The position numbers and the translations under genes are program-made. The notes beneath the pieces are model-generated. The model saw only the letters and a program-made list of their open reading frames with translations, ran no database searches and was not told the DNA's origin. 64,000 bases of DNA from Sphingomonas sp. LaA6.9. GTDB lineage: Bacteria; Pseudomonadota; Alphaproteobacteria; Sphingomonadales; Sphingomonadaceae. Positions 42,367-50,644 of the stretch are shown here, in pieces; the stretch's first letter is position 1, and every line of letters begins with the position of its first letter. The stretch is taken from contig NZ_JAKVIO010000023.1 in assembly GCF_022601895.1 (NCBI RefSeq), positions 1 through 64,000 on the forward strand. The letters run 5' to 3'.

Positions 42367-42903
42367 ATGCCCTTTCCGTTTCCCGCCGCACCCGTCATCG
42401 AAACGCCGCGCCTCATCCTCCGCGCCGACCGCGCCGAGGATTTCGACGATTTCGCGACGCTCTGGGCCGATGCGGCGGTGACCCGCTTCATCGGCGGAAA
42501 GCCTTTCACGCGCACCGAAAGCTGGACGCGGTTCCTGCGCAATGCGGGGCTTTGGCCGGTGCTCGGCTATGGCTATTGGGCGATCGAGGACCGGTCGACG
42601 GGCGCTTATCGGGGCAATATCGGCTTTGCCGATTTTGAGCGTGGTATCGATTCCATCCGCGGCGTCCCCGAGGCGGGCTGGGTGCTGCACCCGCAGGCGC
42701 ACGGTCAGGGGCTGGCGACCGAGATCGTCGGCGCAATCACGCGGTGGGCGGATGCCAACCTGCCGCATCCCGAAACCGCGTGCATCATCGATCCGGGCAA
42801 TGTCCCCTCGATCCGAGTTGCCGAGAAGAACGGATTTGTTGCGCAGGGGCTCGTTGATTTCGCGGGCGGCACGACGAGGGTGTTCAAGCGCGCAAGGCGC
42901 TAG
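42367..42903 (+). CDS. GNAT acetyltransferase (RimJ/RimL type)
   Basis: A 178-residue acetyltransferase: PVIETPRLILRADRAEDF at the N-terminus, YWAIEDRSTGAYRGNIGFAD in the central sheet and GWVLHPQAHGQGLATEIVGAITRWA as the acetyl-CoA loop (Q-x-x-G-x-G/A). RIAEKNGF-like closing is SIRVAEKNGFVAQG. RimJ/RimL-type enzymes modify N-termini or small molecules; the substrate is unknown. I start at ATG 42367 rather than the upstream TTG 42355. It lies in the rpmA-obg interval but on the opposite strand. Confidence 0.87.
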   Translation: MPFPFPAAPVIETPRLILRADRAEDFDDFATLWADAAVTRFIGGKPFTRTESWTRFLRNAGLWPVLGYGYWAIEDRSTGAYRGNIGFADFERGIDSIRGVPEAGWVLHPQAHGQGLATEIVGAITRWADANLPHPETACIIDPGNVPSIRVAEKNGFVAQGLVDFAGGTTRVFKRARR

Positions 42904-43050
42904 AGCCTTTCCCGGCATGGCGGAACTGCCTTGCTGGATAAGAAAGGAACTCGAATCACTATCTTGGGAGCGTCAAAAAGCCGACTCCGACTTTTTCTGG
43001 AAATGCCCTGGCGCCGCCCCGGCACAGGACCGGAGCGGCAGGTTGCGCGC

Positions 43051-43611
43051 TCACGCCGCAAGCGACACGGGTGAGGTGGGGCAGGCCATCGAGTCGTCCC
43101 CGGCGTCGCGGACATAGAGTGCGCACAGCTCCGCTTCGCCGCGACCCTGGCTTTCGCGCGGGACGACGCGCCCGGTGGGGCGGAAGCCCAGCTTTCTGAG
43201 CACGCGGCCCGACGCGGGGTTGTCGATAAAGTGGCCCGCGCTCAACGCGCGGATGCCGAGCACGTCCGCCAGTTCGACCAGCGCGCGGCCGGCTTCGGTC
43301 GCATAGCCCAGTCCCCAGTGCTGACGGCCGATCCAATAGCCGAGCTCGATGTCCTTGCCGTCGGGCGTGTGGCCCAGTCCGCAGCCGCCGACCAGTCGCG
43401 GAGCACCGTGGGTGCGCGCGAAGATCAGGAAGCCTGGCAGGCGCGGATCGCGCTCCTGCGCGAGAAAGGCGCGCGCCTTTGACACGTCATAGGGCCAGGG
43501 CGCGGTCGCGAGGTTGCGCACGATCGCCTCTTCGCCGATCGCGCGGGCAAGCGCGGGCGCGTCCTCGGCCCAGCCGGGCCGCAGCAGCAATCTTTCGGTC
43601 CGCACGAACAT
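43051..43611 (-). CDS. GNAT acetyltransferase (RimJ/RimL type)
   Basis: A 186-residue acetyltransferase: MFVRTERLLLRPGWAEDA, GGCGLGHTPDGKDIELGYWIGRQHWGLGYATEAGRALVE (central sheet plus acetyl-CoA loop HWGLGYA), and SGRVLRKLGFRPTG. The substrate is unknown. The start is ATG 43611, with AGGAGAG in front. Acetyltransferases often sit between rpmA and obg in Alphaproteobacteria, so this may be the native member of the cluster and the plus-strand one an inverted relative. Confidence 0.88.
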   Translation of the reverse strand: MFVRTERLLLRPGWAEDAPALARAIGEEAIVRNLATAPWPYDVSKARAFLAQERDPRLPGFLIFARTHGAPRLVGGCGLGHTPDGKDIELGYWIGRQHWGLGYATEAGRALVELADVLGIRALSAGHFIDNPASGRVLRKLGFRPTGRVVPRESQGRGEAELCALYVRDAGDDSMACPTSPVSLAA

Positions 43612-43740
43612 TGGTCTCTCCTCTTTTTCGTGTGCCCCATGCCGCAACAAAATTACGACACGACGACAGTCCGATTGAAAATCCGTTGCCGTGCGACGGG
43701 CCGCGAGGCTCCGACGACGGAACGGTTCAAACGTTGAGAC

Positions 43741-43784
43741 CTTGATTCACGGTTCGGGCTTGATATCAGCCCGAACCGATCAAG
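43741..43784. terminator. Long hairpin between the rpmA and GNAT genes
   Basis: GGTTCGGGCT (43751-43760) pairs perfectly with AGCCCGAACC (43768-43777), and CTTGAT/ATCAAG (43741-43746 with 43779-43784) adds an outer stem. There is no T-run in either direction. It lies after the rpmA terminator and before the GNAT gene. Confidence 0.5.
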
Positions 43785-43801
43785 GTCTTGAGGGAGACAA
43801 C

Positions 43802-43833
43802 AAAAAAGGGAGCGGGGGCTATCCCGTCTCCCT
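43802..43833 (-). terminator. Rho-independent terminator of rplU-rpmA
   Basis: Read on the minus strand, AGGGAG-A-CGGG pairs with CCCGCTCCCT (one bulged base) and runs into six T (plus-strand A at 43802-43807). It lies about 64 bases after the rpmA stop. A further hairpin, 43857-43865 with 43871-43879, lies in between. Confidence 0.8.
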
Positions 43834-43896
43834 CTGTGCCTGCCGCAGCAGGACTTCGGGTCGCCCCCGGGGCGACCCGTCAATGGGTTCGCCCGA

Positions 43897-44166
43897 TTAT
43901 TCGGCCGCTTCCGCCATAATATCTACCGAGCAGAATTTACGGCCAAGCTTGCCATCGTGGAACGTCACGCGGCCCGCGACGAGCGCGAAAAGCGTGTGAT
44001 CCTTGCCGATGCCGACATTGCGGCCCGGATAGAATTTGGTGCCGCGCTGACGCACGAGGATGTTGCCGGGAATCACTTCCTGGCCACCGAACTTCTTCAC
44101 ACCGAGGCGGCGACCGGCTGAGTCGCGACCGTTGCGGGAGGAACCGCCTGCTTTCTTATGTGCCAT
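43897..44166 (-). CDS. rpmA: 50S ribosomal protein L27
   Basis: L27 reaches the peptidyl-transferase centre. The 89-residue protein is typical: [29 protein letters not shown]..., then [20 protein letters not shown] and [13 protein letters not shown]. It starts with MAHKKAGG, so there is no cleavable extension as in Firmicutes. It follows rplU after 30 bases on the same strand and is followed by a terminator. Confidence 0.97.
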   Translation of the reverse strand: MAHKKAGGSSRNGRDSAGRRLGVKKFGGQEVIPGNILVRQRGTKFYPGRNVGIGKDHTLFALVAGRVTFHDGKLGRKFCSVDIMAEAAE

Positions 44167-44196
44167 CTCTCAAAACTCCTTGGGCGCTCAGGCGAC

Positions 44197-44595
44197 TTAT
44201 TCGGCGGTCTTGGCGGCGGCCTTCTTGGCCGGTGCCTTCTTCTCGGCAGGCGCCGCTTCGGCGGTTTCCGCCTTCTTCGGAGCTGCCTTCGCCTTTTCGG
44301 CGCCGATCGCGGTGATCTTCAGGATCGTGTGCTGCTGGCGGTGACCGTTCTTGCGACGGTAGTTGTGCCGGCGGCGCTTCTTGAAGACGATAACCTTCTC
44401 GCCCTTCGCCTGCGCGATGATCTCGGCCGAAACGGTCAGGCCCTTGGTGGCCTTCAGCTCGCTGCCCTCGCCGGCCAGCAGGACGTCGTCCAGCGCGATG
44501 CTGTCACCGGCGTTACCCGCCAGCTTCTCGACTACGATCTTGTCTCCTGCGGCAACGCGATACTGCTTGCCGCCCGTGCGCACGATAGCGAACAT
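44197..44595 (-). CDS. rplU: 50S ribosomal protein L21 with an Ala/Lys-rich tail
   Basis: L21 binds 23S rRNA domain I. The first 100 residues are canonical ([47 protein letters not shown]). After that, an extension of about 30 residues, rich in Ala, Lys and Glu ([19 protein letters not shown] at the end), resembles histone H1-type tails and makes the protein 132 residues against about 103 in E. coli. Such tails are known in Sphingomonadales. It heads the rplU-rpmA operon; the promoter is in 44596-44770. Confidence 0.95.
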   Translation of the reverse strand: MFAIVRTGGKQYRVAAGDKIVVEKLAGNAGDSIALDDVLLAGEGSELKATKGLTVSAEIIAQAKGEKVIVFKKRRRHNYRRKNGHRQQHTILKITAIGAEKAKAAPKKAETAEAAPAEKKAPAKKAAAKTAE

Positions 44596-44770
44596 GGCTT
44601 TATCTCTTCATCTATTCGGTTCACGCGAGCAATCGACCACGGTCAAGCCCCCGCGCGGGAAAGTGGCCCGTTACCCGTGGAGTGCGTCTCTGTCAACGCA
44701 AAATCCCCGCGGATAGCCGCCGATTTCGAACATTCCCGGCAATGGCGGGTCCGTACTTCGACGACTCGGC

Positions 44771-45913
44771 TCAGCTAGCCGATACGACGCCCGCAATCCA
44801 GCTTTGTGTGACATTGCCGGCCGCGTCGAGCGCGACGAGGTCGGCGCTGAGCCCCGGGGCGATGCGTCCGGTCTGGGCGCCCAGGCCGAGAAACTCGGCG
44901 GGATTGCGGCTGGCCATGCGTACTGCTTCCTCCAGCGGTATGTTCAGCATCGCGACCGAATTGCGCACGGCGCCCGCCATGTCGAGGTCGGAGCCGGCCA
45001 GCGTGCCATCGGCATTGACGCAGACGCCGTCGACGACCTTCACTGTCTGCCCCTGGAGCACGAAGGTCTTGTCGGTCATGCCGACGCTCGGCATCGCATC
45101 GGTCACGAGCATGAACCGGTCCACCGGCTTGCAACGCAGCGCGAGGCGCATGGTCACGGGATCGATATGTCGCCCATCGACGATGAGGCCGCACCAGCTT
45201 GCCAGATCCTCGAGCGCGGCGCCGACCGCGCCAGGCTGGCGTGAGGTGAGCGGAGACATCGCGTTGAACAAATGCGTGAAGCCACGCAGGCCGCTGTCGA
45301 GCGCGGAGCGAATCTCCGCATAGCTGCCATTGGTGTGCCCCGCCGCGACGATCACGCCCGCGCCATCGAGCCGCCGGATCATTTCAGGCGTCGTCTGCTC
45401 GGGCGCGAGCGTCACGAGCGTCTTGCCGCGCTTCAGCGCGGTGACCGCGGCAAAGCCCTCGTCATCGAGCCGGCGAATCTTCGACCTGTCGTGGATGCCC
45501 TTGCGCGCCACGTTCAGGAAGGGCCCCTCTATATGAATGCCGATCACGCCGGGAACGCCCGCCTCGATCGCGGCGTCGACCGCGGCGACGCCGCGGCGCA
45601 CCACATCGAGGTCGTCGCTGATGAGCGTTGGCAGAAAGCCCGTGGTGCCATAGGCGCGGTGTGCCTCGCCGATCGCGGCGATCGCCTCCACAGTCGGCGA
45701 ATCGTTGAAGAGAACGCCGCCGCCGCCATTGACCTGCGAATCGATGAAGCCGGGAACGAGCGCCTGTCCGCCAAGGTCGTGCGACACCGTGCCCGGGGGA
45801 ATATCTGCCATTGGCACGACGGCGGCGATCTTCGCACCATCGACCAGTACCGCGCTGTCTTCAGAAAAGCCCGCATCGGTAAGCACGCGGGCATTGACGA
45901 GGGCAAACACCAT
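44771..45913 (-). CDS. nagA: N-acetylglucosamine-6-phosphate deacetylase
   Basis: NagA removes acetate from GlcNAc-6-P to give GlcN-6-P. The 380-residue amidohydrolase has PGFIDSQVNGGGGVLFND (the N-terminal metal loop), GIHIEGPFLN (metal Glu), AAGHTNGSYAEI and THLFNAMSPLTSRQPGAVG (metal His pair), and LVTDAMPSVGM (catalytic Asp). I start at ATG 45913, which overlaps the stop of the SIS gene, although the frame is open far upstream within that gene; the N-terminus MVFALVNARVLTDAG is the expected beta-sandwich start. It is the last gene of the GntR-SIS-nagA operon. Confidence 0.93.
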   Translation of the reverse strand: MVFALVNARVLTDAGFSEDSAVLVDGAKIAAVVPMADIPPGTVSHDLGGQALVPGFIDSQVNGGGGVLFNDSPTVEAIAAIGEAHRAYGTTGFLPTLISDDLDVVRRGVAAVDAAIEAGVPGVIGIHIEGPFLNVARKGIHDRSKIRRLDDEGFAAVTALKRGKTLVTLAPEQTTPEMIRRLDGAGVIVAAGHTNGSYAEIRSALDSGLRGFTHLFNAMSPLTSRQPGAVGAALEDLASWCGLIVDGRHIDPVTMRLALRCKPVDRFMLVTDAMPSVGMTDKTFVLQGQTVKVVDGVCVNADGTLAGSDLDMAGAVRNSVAMLNIPLEEAVRMASRNPAEFLGLGAQTGRIAPGLSADLVALDAAGNVTQSWIAGVVSAS

Positions 45914-46950
45914 CAGATGGTTTCCGTAACCTTGGCGAGATGCGGTGGCGTGTCGGGGTTGAAGCCGCGCGCGATCGAGAGCGCGTTGGCCGCGCGGTAG
46001 AATGACTGGATCTGGAGCATCGGCTCGATCGCTGGATGTGCGGACACCCAGGGCAGGGAGATCGCCCCCTTTGCACCGGGGCCGGCAACGAGCACCTCTC
46101 CGCCACGTCCGACGACCTCGGACACCAGATCGTCGATGCTGCTCTCGGTCTGGTCGGACTGACGGAAGACGAGCAGCGGGAAGCCGGGGCCGACGAGCGC
46201 CATCGGACCATGCCTTACCTCGGCGGCGCTGAAAGCTTCGGCGTGGAGTCCGCAGGTTTCCTTGAACTTCAGCGCGGCTTCCTGCGCGATGCCAAGGCCA
46301 AGGCCGCGTCCGATGACATACAGGCCGCGTACGTCCTTGAGCCGGTCGACCATTGGCGACCAGTCGGCGATCCATGCCGATTCGAGCTGTGCGGGCGCCG
46401 CGGCGAGCGCGTCCGAGAGTTCTGCATCGCCGCTCCATGCGGCAACCAGATCGACCAGTGCGGCAAGCGCCGCAATATAGCTCTTGGTTGCGGCCACGCT
46501 GATCTCGGGGCCGGCGTGGAGCGGGAGAACACCGTCGGCCAGCGCGGCGAGCGGCGAATCGGCGACGTTGACGAGCGCTGCGGCATAGGCGCCCGCGCTC
46601 TTGGCGGCTTCCACCGTCGCGAGGAGATCGGGGCTCTTGCCCGATTGCGAAATGGCGAGGCACAGCGAATCTGCGGCACGGGTAGCGATACCATAGACAG
46701 AGGCAATCGAAGGCGCCTGAGACGATGTGACGACCCCCAGTCGCGTCTCGATGAGATATTTGGCGAAGGTCGCGGCATGATCCGAGCTGCCGCGCGCGCA
46801 AGTCAGCACCGCAGCAGGCGGCTGGCTGCGCAGGCGCCGGGCGAGTTCGGTGATGCGATCGGCGTTGGCGGCGCGCTGTGCGGCGATCACTGCCGCGGAT
46901 TCACCTGCCTCGGCAAACATTCTCGTGGATTCGGGAACGGGCATCGTCAT
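45913..46950 (-). CDS. SIS-domain glucosamine-6-phosphate deaminase (NagB-II type)
   Basis: A 345-residue double-SIS protein like the isomerase half of GlmS. SIS1 carries VLTCARGSSDHAATFAKYLIE and AISQSGKSPDLLATVEAAK; SIS2 carries VIGRGLGLGIAQEAALKFKETCGLHAEAFSAAEVRHGPMAL. In proteobacterial Nag loci this NagB-II deaminates GlcN-6-P to fructose-6-P, replacing the classical NagB. It overlaps the regulator (ATGA) upstream and nagA downstream, which indicates tight coupling. Confidence 0.88.
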   Translation of the reverse strand: MTMPVPESTRMFAEAGESAAVIAAQRAANADRITELARRLRSQPPAAVLTCARGSSDHAATFAKYLIETRLGVVTSSQAPSIASVYGIATRAADSLCLAISQSGKSPDLLATVEAAKSAGAYAAALVNVADSPLAALADGVLPLHAGPEISVAATKSYIAALAALVDLVAAWSGDAELSDALAAAPAQLESAWIADWSPMVDRLKDVRGLYVIGRGLGLGIAQEAALKFKETCGLHAEAFSAAEVRHGPMALVGPGFPLLVFRQSDQTESSIDDLVSEVVGRGGEVLVAGPGAKGAISLPWVSAHPAIEPMLQIQSFYRAANALSIARGFNPDTPPHLAKVTETI

Positions 46951-47687
46951 GCGAGTGCGTTCAGTTCGGCCACGAAGTCATAGGCATCGCCGCGATACCA
47001 GCTGTGCGTCATCTCGACGGGGCGGCCATCTTCGAGATAGCCGCGGCGTTCGATGAAAAGTCCGGGCGCGCCGGGCTCGATTTCGAGCAGTTTCGCCTGC
47101 TCGGCGTTGAACAGGACCGCGCGCAGGCGCTGGAGCGCGCGCACCGGGCGATTGCCCGCGGCTTCGAGCGCCGTGTAGAGCGACGCATCGACCGCATCGA
47201 CGGATGGCAGCGCCGTACCGAGGATCGTGGAATATTCGAGCGCCATCGGCATCTCGTCGGCGTAGCGGATGCGGTTGAAGCGGAAGACGCGCGTGCCCGG
47301 GCTGAGGCCCAGTGTCAGTGATTCGTCGGGGGTCACCGCGCCCTCGGACTTGCTCAGCCATTCGCTGCGCGCGCTGCGGCCGCGCGTCGCCATGTCCTCT
47401 GAAAAGCTGGTGAGCTTGGAAAACTGCTTTTCGACGCGTCCGGCAACGAAGGTCCCTGCGCCCTGGCGGCGCGTCAGCAGCCCTTCCTGGACGAGCCCGT
47501 CGAGCGCCTTGCGCACGGTAATGCGCGACACCTCGAAATCGGTCGCGAGGTCGCGCTCGGGCGGCAGCGCTTCTTCGGGCTTGAGCAACTGCGTTTCGAT
47601 CGCGCGGCGAAGTGCCTGCTGCAATCGCTGATAAAGCGGCGCATGGCCGTTGCTGTCCAGCGATCCGATCTGCTCGGCCAGGCTCAT
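46947..47687 (-). CDS. GntR/HutC-family regulator of the Nag locus
   Basis: A 246-residue repressor. The N-terminal winged helix is GHAPLYQRLQQALRRAIETQLLKPEEALPPERDLATDFEVSRITVRKALDGLVQEGLLTRRQGAGTFVA. A UTRA effector domain follows (about 90-235), with YRGDAYDFVAELNA at the end. UTRA domains of this type bind GlcNAc-6-P or GlcN-6-P. I start at ATG 47687. It heads the catabolic operon, and the half-sites at 47750-47879, including one over its own promoter, are its likely operators. Confidence 0.88.
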   Translation of the reverse strand: MSLAEQIGSLDSNGHAPLYQRLQQALRRAIETQLLKPEEALPPERDLATDFEVSRITVRKALDGLVQEGLLTRRQGAGTFVAGRVEKQFSKLTSFSEDMATRGRSARSEWLSKSEGAVTPDESLTLGLSPGTRVFRFNRIRYADEMPMALEYSTILGTALPSVDAVDASLYTALEAAGNRPVRALQRLRAVLFNAEQAKLLEIEPGAPGLFIERRGYLEDGRPVEMTHSWYRGDAYDFVAELNALA

Positions 47688-47749
47688 CGCCTCGGGTCTC
47701 CCAGTGTCTTGTCGTTTCCGGGCGTGAGCGCCCCCTGCCACTTTATATA

Positions 47750-47879
47750 AGACCAATTGATTACCTCTTGCCAACAGATAATTTCGAAAACTGCAAAAAA
47801 ATTGTCATGAAGACACTTGACGGACGGATTGGTCTCGTTGATGGTCTTGTTATTGGTCTGTCATTGGTAACAGATTGGC
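47750..47879. promoter_or_regulatory. Operator region with a five-fold ATTGG repeat
   Basis: ATTGGTCT occurs at 47828-47835 and 47852-47859 and, inverted (AGACCAAT), at 47750-47757. Related copies are ATGGTCTT at 47841, ATTGGTAA at 47863 and ATTGGC at 47874. The GG core recurs at 47831, 47843, 47855, 47866 and 47877, a period of 11-12 bp on one face of the helix. The array ends 43 bases before the TonB receptor start. The inverted copy overlaps a TTATAT element before the regulator. This fits GntR-type control of both operons. Confidence 0.6.
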
Positions 47880-47921
47880 ATGAAGCTCAAACAGGGCATG
47901 CCGGGAAGGGGAGACGCTGAG

Positions 47922-50588
47922 ATGACATTGCATAAATTCCTTGCGGGTTCGGCGAGCGTGCTTGCCTTCATGGCCGGCGCCTCGGGTGCATGGGCGCAGG
48001 AAGCTGCGGCTGGTGCGGAAGGCGACGAGATCATCGTCACCGGCTTCCGCGCGTCACAGGCCGCCTCGATCGACGTGAAGCGCAATTCCGACGTCATCGC
48101 CGACGTCGTCTCGGCCGAGGATATCGGCAAATTTCCCGACAAGAACGTCGCCGAGGCGCTCCAGCGTGTCCCGGGCATCGTCGTCAATCGCGAGTTCGGC
48201 GAGGGCGAGCGCGTCTCGCTGCGCGGCACCGCGCCCAACCTGACCAAGACGCTGCTCAACGGCCATTCGGTCGCCACCGCCGACTGGTTCATTCTCGACC
48301 AGGTCGCATCGACGCGCAGCTTCAACTATCTGACGCTGCCCGCCGAAATCGTCGGCCGTCTCGAGGTCTACAAGAGCCCGCAGGCGGACGTCGAGGAGGG
48401 CGGCGTGGGCGGCACGATCAACGTGCTCACGCGCAATCCGCTCGATCTGGACCCCATGTCGATCTCGGCTTCGGTCCAGGGCGTCTATTCGGATCTTTCG
48501 GGCAAGTTCGACCCGCAGGTCTCGGGTCTGTTCAGCTGGAAGAATGCCGACGAAACCTTCGGTATCCTGGTGGGTGGCATCTATCAGAAGCGCCAGACGC
48601 GCCGCGACGGCCTCGAGATCTTCGGCTATCGCTCCTTTGCTGTGGGCGGCGGGCAGAATGCGCTCGTCCCGACGCTGATCGGCTCGACCATGTTCAAGCA
48701 GGAGCGCGAGCGCTACGGCGGCAATATCGGTGTTCAGTTCCGCCCCTCGGACGAGCTCGAGATCAACGTCACCGGCCTTTATTCGCGTTTCGGCGCCGAC
48801 AACTTCAACCAGAACTATATCGCCTGGGGCGAGCAGGCGCTGGCAGGCGGCGGCACCATCACCAATGCGATCGTCGAGAACGGCGTCGCGGTCGCGGGCA
48901 ATATCGCGTCGCGCAATGGCGGAACCGAAGGCTTCGGCGTCGTCTATGACGCGATCGACCGCAAGGCCGTGGCGGAGACGTTTTCAGCCGATGTCGACCT
49001 GAACTACCATCCATCCGACATGCTCGACATTCACTTCAAGGCGGGCTGGACCAAGGCGAGCGGCGACACCAGCAACGAGAACTTCATGGAGTTCGCCGGG
49101 CCCGGCGCCTTCAGTTACGACCTGCGCAGCGGCGTGCCCGAGGTAAGCTTCGTCAATCCCGATCCGCTCAACCCGGCGGGCGTGCGTCCCGACTTCGCGC
49201 GCATGCAGTCGGTGACCAACGACGACGAAGAGAAATACGTCTATCTCGACCTCGAGCACGATGTCGCATGGGGACCGCTCGAAGCGATCAAGGTTGGCCT
49301 CAAATACACCGACCACGACCGCGAAGCCGAGCGTTTCGCGACCAATGGCGGTGTGTTCACGCCCGGTCTGCGCTGCAACGGCGTGGCCTGCACCTCCGCC
49401 GATTTCGCGACCGGCGGCGGCATGCCCAAGGACTTCCTCGACAATATCTCGGCACCCGGCACGCTGGATGACTATTGGCGTGTCGACCCGAGCAAGCTGC
49501 GCGCGATCTTCGGCTCGCAGTCGGATGCCATCACGACGCGCTTCCTCGTTCCGGGCAACACCTACTCGATCAACGAAAAGACCTATGGCGGCTATGCCAT
49601 GGCGAAGTTCAAGGGCGAGGGCTGGCGCGGTAATGTCGGCCTGCGTGTCGTGAAGACCGACCAGACCTCGGAAGGTTTCATCATCGGGGGCGCCAATCCC
49701 GAATTCACCAACCCGTTTGGCGGCTTCACCCCGACCAGGGCGGAGCGTTCCTATACCGACGTCCTGCCGAGCGCGAACCTTGCGGTCGATCTGTCGGATC
49801 AGGTCGTACTGCGCTTCGCCGCGGGCAAGACGGTCACGCGTCCCGACTTCGTCGACATCACGCCGGGCGTCGATCTCAACGGTACGCTGCTCACGGGCCG
49901 AGGCGGCGATCCCGACCTGAACCCGTACCGCGCCAACCAGTACGACCTGTCGATCGAATGGTATCCCGATCGAGAGACGATCGTCGCGCTGGCCGCCTTC
50001 TACAAGGACATCCAGTCGTACATCGTGAACACGACCTCGACCGAGATCCTGCCCAGCGTGTTCGTACCGGGTTCGCAGCCTGCGGGTTGCGTGCCGGCGG
50101 CGGGGAGCAATCCCAACCTGTTCGACTGTCCGTATCAGATCAACCGCCGTTCCAATGGCCCGGGTGGGCGCAACCAGGGCTTCGAGATCCAGATCTCGCG
50201 TCCGATCTGGGGCGGGTTCGGCGCCACTGCGAACTACACCTTCTCCGATGCGAAGGCGAGCAACGGCGATCCGATCCCCGGCAACAGCAAGCACACGCTC
50301 AACCTGACGGGTTATTACGAAGACGACCTGCTGAGCGCCCGGCTGTCCTACAATTATCGCTCGAAGTTCTTCATCGACATCGATCGTGCGGCCCCGCTCA
50401 ACCAGAAGGCGCTGGCTTCGCTCGACGCTTCATTCAGCGTCAACGTCACCGAGAATATCGCGCTGACCGCGGATGCGGTGAACCTGACCAACGAGAAGAT
50501 CGAGCAATATTCGGGTACGACCGACAAGCCGCGCGCGATCTACGACAATGGTCGCCAGTTCTATGTTGGCGCGCGCATGAAGTTCTGA
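47922..50588 (+). CDS. TonB-dependent receptor of the GlcNAc/chitin locus
   Basis: An 888-residue outer-membrane porin. The signal peptide ends at AWAQ, followed by the TonB-box region (DEIIVTGFR), then a plug with DVVSAEDIGKFPDKNVAEALQRVPGI and VSLRGTAPNLTKTLLNGH. A 22-strand barrel follows and ends with aromatic ...RQFYVGARMKF. It would import GlcNAc oligosaccharides or chitooligomers using TonB energy. I start at ATG 47922, which has GGGGAG in front, and not at the open-frame limit 47880. It heads the plus-strand Nag operon. A GC hairpin follows its stop. Confidence 0.93.
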   Translation: MTLHKFLAGSASVLAFMAGASGAWAQEAAAGAEGDEIIVTGFRASQAASIDVKRNSDVIADVVSAEDIGKFPDKNVAEALQRVPGIVVNREFGEGERVSLRGTAPNLTKTLLNGHSVATADWFILDQVASTRSFNYLTLPAEIVGRLEVYKSPQADVEEGGVGGTINVLTRNPLDLDPMSISASVQGVYSDLSGKFDPQVSGLFSWKNADETFGILVGGIYQKRQTRRDGLEIFGYRSFAVGGGQNALVPTLIGSTMFKQERERYGGNIGVQFRPSDELEINVTGLYSRFGADNFNQNYIAWGEQALAGGGTITNAIVENGVAVAGNIASRNGGTEGFGVVYDAIDRKAVAETFSADVDLNYHPSDMLDIHFKAGWTKASGDTSNENFMEFAGPGAFSYDLRSGVPEVSFVNPDPLNPAGVRPDFARMQSVTNDDEEKYVYLDLEHDVAWGPLEAIKVGLKYTDHDREAERFATNGGVFTPGLRCNGVACTSADFATGGGMPKDFLDNISAPGTLDDYWRVDPSKLRAIFGSQSDAITTRFLVPGNTYSINEKTYGGYAMAKFKGEGWRGNVGLRVVKTDQTSEGFIIGGANPEFTNPFGGFTPTRAERSYTDVLPSANLAVDLSDQVVLRFAAGKTVTRPDFVDITPGVDLNGTLLTGRGGDPDLNPYRANQYDLSIEWYPDRETIVALAAFYKDIQSYIVNTTSTEILPSVFVPGSQPAGCVPAAGSNPNLFDCPYQINRRSNGPGGRNQGFEIQISRPIWGGFGATANYTFSDAKASNGDPIPGNSKHTLNLTGYYEDDLLSARLSYNYRSKFFIDIDRAAPLNQKALASLDASFSVNVTENIALTADAVNLTNEKIEQYSGTTDKPRAIYDNGRQFYVGARMKF

Positions 50589-50595
50589 CCAGGAT

Positions 50596-50627
50596 GGGGC
50601 GGGTCGCATCCGAGGCCCGCCCCGTTT
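50596..50627 (+). terminator. GC hairpin after the TonB receptor gene
   Basis: GGGGCGGG (50596-50603) pairs with CCCGCCCC (50616-50623) around a 12-nt loop, and GTTT follows. It lies between the receptor and the hexosaminidase, so it is probably an attenuator that makes receptor mRNA more abundant than the downstream genes. Confidence 0.6.
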
Positions 50628-50644
50628 CTGACCAGGGACACAAA

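Noticed and set aside
44771-46801. A single 676-residue protein joining nagA to upstream sequence
   Set aside because: The frame is open upstream only by chance; that DNA encodes the SIS deaminase in another frame, and NagA homologues start at MVFALVNARV.
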